This document shows positions 6,137 to 6,903 of a stretch of 6,903 bases of DNA, piece by piece. The notes beneath the pieces are model-generated. The model searched no databases. It saw nothing but the letters and a program-made list of their open reading frames with translations, and had not been told where the DNA came from. A program made the translations under genes and the position numbers. Source of the DNA: Euryarchaeota archaeon UBA287 (GTDB lineage: Archaea > Thermoplasmatota > UBA186 > UBA287). How positions within the stretch are numbered: the stretch's first letter is position 1; each line of letters starts with the position of its first letter. The stretch is from NCBI GenBank assembly GCA_002495235.1, contig DAEG01000014.1, forward strand, positions 12,364-19,266, read 5' to 3'.

Positions 6137-6903
6137 GTGGAAGGGTTGAGCAGTTCCGAGGCAAGGTCACAGCTGGAAAAGTATGGATACAATGAGATAA
6201 GGGAGACAAAGAAGAAGAGCGTAGTTCTGAAGTTACTTGAGCAGTTCAGGGACATCCCCGTGCTGATACTGATATTCGCCCTGATCGTAAGCGCAGCTCT
6301 GGGCGAGACCGTTGATGCGATAGCCATAGGCATAATTGTCGTTCTTAACGCGGTGCTTGGTTTCATTCAGGAGTACAGGGCTGAGAGAGCGCTCGAAGCG
6401 CTGAAGAAGATGGCCGCGCCGAAGGCAAGGGTGTACAGGGACGGGCAGCTGGTGGAGATTGATTCACGCGAGGTCGTTCCCGGTGATGTTGTAGCACTGG
6501 ACGCAGGGAGCATAATACCAGCGGACATTGACATAGCAGAGGCATTCAACCTTCAGGTGGATGAGGCCCCGCTCACTGGGGAGAGCGTACCGGCGCGCAA
6601 GGAGAAAGGTGATCAGGTCTTCATGGGCTGCACCGTCACCAACGGCAGGGCATCCGGAAAGGCCGTGGCAACAGGAATGAGCACGGAGTTCGGCAAGATA
6701 GCTGAGATGGTCCAGAGCGCTGAGGAGCCAAAGACGCCGCTGCAGGCGCAGCTCGACCGTTTCGGGAAGCAGCTCGCTCTGCTCATCGTCGGGGTCATAG
6801 TCATCGTTTTTCTTGCCGGGCTGCTGAGAGGTATGGCGCCCTTCGAGATGTTCTTCATAGCCATAGCCCTCGCCGTTGCCGCGATACCGGAGGGTCTTCC
6901 CGC
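6137..6903 (+). CDS. P2A (Ca2+-type) cation-transporting P-type ATPase, 5' part
   Basis: The first 255 residues of an ATP-driven membrane cation pump are visible; the window ends in the codon after PEGLP, so roughly the first 28% of a usual 880-900 residue protein is present. An N-terminal cation-ATPase domain (LSSSEARSQLEKYGYNEIRE) comes first. Membrane helices lie at about 40-56 and 58-78. The actuator domain carries VVPGDVV (113-119) and the dephosphorylation motif LTGES (146-150, in VDEAPLTGES). Helix 3 is about 212-230, and helix 4 begins near 236 and ends in AIPEGLP (249-255), the ion-binding PEGL of P2-type pumps. This argues against heavy-metal P1B pumps, which have CPC-type motifs. 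Ca2+ is the likely ion, but Mn2+ or Na+ relatives cannot be excluded without helices 5 and 6. An in-frame TAA at 6113-6115 limits the start to GTG 6137, TTG 6146 or upstream CTG 6122; GTG fits the TATA spacing. The common 20-25 residue WHxL-type leader is absent. Confidence 0.9.
   Translation, partial: MEGLSSSEARSQLEKYGYNEIRETKKKSVVLKLLEQFRDIPVLILIFALIVSAALGETVDAIAIGIIVVLNAVLGFIQEYRAERALEALKKMAAPKARVYRDGQLVEIDSREVVPGDVVALDAGSIIPADIDIAEAFNLQVDEAPLTGESVPARKEKGDQVFMGCTVTNGRASGKAVATGMSTEFGKIAEMVQSAEEPKTPLQAQLDRFGKQLALLIVGVIVIVFLAGLLRGMAPFEMFFIAIALAVAAIPEGLP

Noticed and set aside
6135..6149. ATG at 6135 as a start codon for the ATPase
   Set aside because: It is in another frame and reaches TGA after four codons. 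The overlapping GTG at 6137 is in the ATPase frame.
1..6903. Novel defence or mobile system, CRISPR array, tRNA/rRNA genes or insertion sequences
   Set aside because: Almost all sequence is covered by recognisable housekeeping genes with even composition. I saw no repeat arrays, transposase motifs or structural RNA signatures.

Overview
The window looks like a chromosomal piece of an archaeon, most likely a euryarchaeote with an anaerobic or microaerobic lifestyle. It contains an archaeal multiprotein bridging factor (aMBF1), which is an archaeal/eukaryotic-type transcription factor. Shine-Dalgarno sites match the archaeal GGAGGTGA series, and several genes have TATA-like boxes about 23-25 bases before the start codon, as expected for leaderless archaeal transcripts. 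Coding is heavy in AUA and AGG/AGA codons. A flavodiiron protein suggests a need to scavenge O2 or NO. I cannot name the genus from the sequence alone.

Layout, left to right. (1) Bases 1-533 (+) hold the 3' part of a sulfite-oxidase/YedY-like molybdopterin oxidoreductase whose start lies outside the window. (2) It converges, with a 14-base gap, on a minus-strand pair transcribed from about 3815 down to 548: isoleucyl-tRNA synthetase (ileS), then aMBF1, one base apart. (3) A compact 82-base divergent spacer (3816-3897) carries back-to-back promoters for ileS (-) and a flavodiiron protein (+), plus a 7-base inverted repeat across the ileS promoter. (4) The plus strand then carries the flavodiiron protein (fprA-like, 3898-5115), an 88-base spacer that could encode a 31-residue minigene, and a CorA-type Mg2+ channel (5204-6091). 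(5) After 45 bases with a TATA-like box and a 10-base palindrome comes a P2A (Ca2+-type) P-type ATPase from 6137. It is cut by the window end just after the membrane PEGLP motif.

The genes are mostly housekeeping: translation (ileS), basal transcription (aMBF1), O2/NO detoxification (flavodiiron protein) and divalent cation homeostasis (CorA, P-type ATPase). The clearest pattern is regulatory. Apparent operon heads (ileS, fprA, ATPase) have TATA-like boxes at leaderless spacing and no Shine-Dalgarno, while internal genes (mbf1, corA) have strong Shine-Dalgarno sites. I found no CRISPR array, tRNA or rRNA gene, transposon, or convincing novel multi-gene system. The items most worth a second look are the putative minigene, the two promoter-embedded dyads and the ileS-mbf1 coupling. 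No gene-free stretch exceeds 300 bases.
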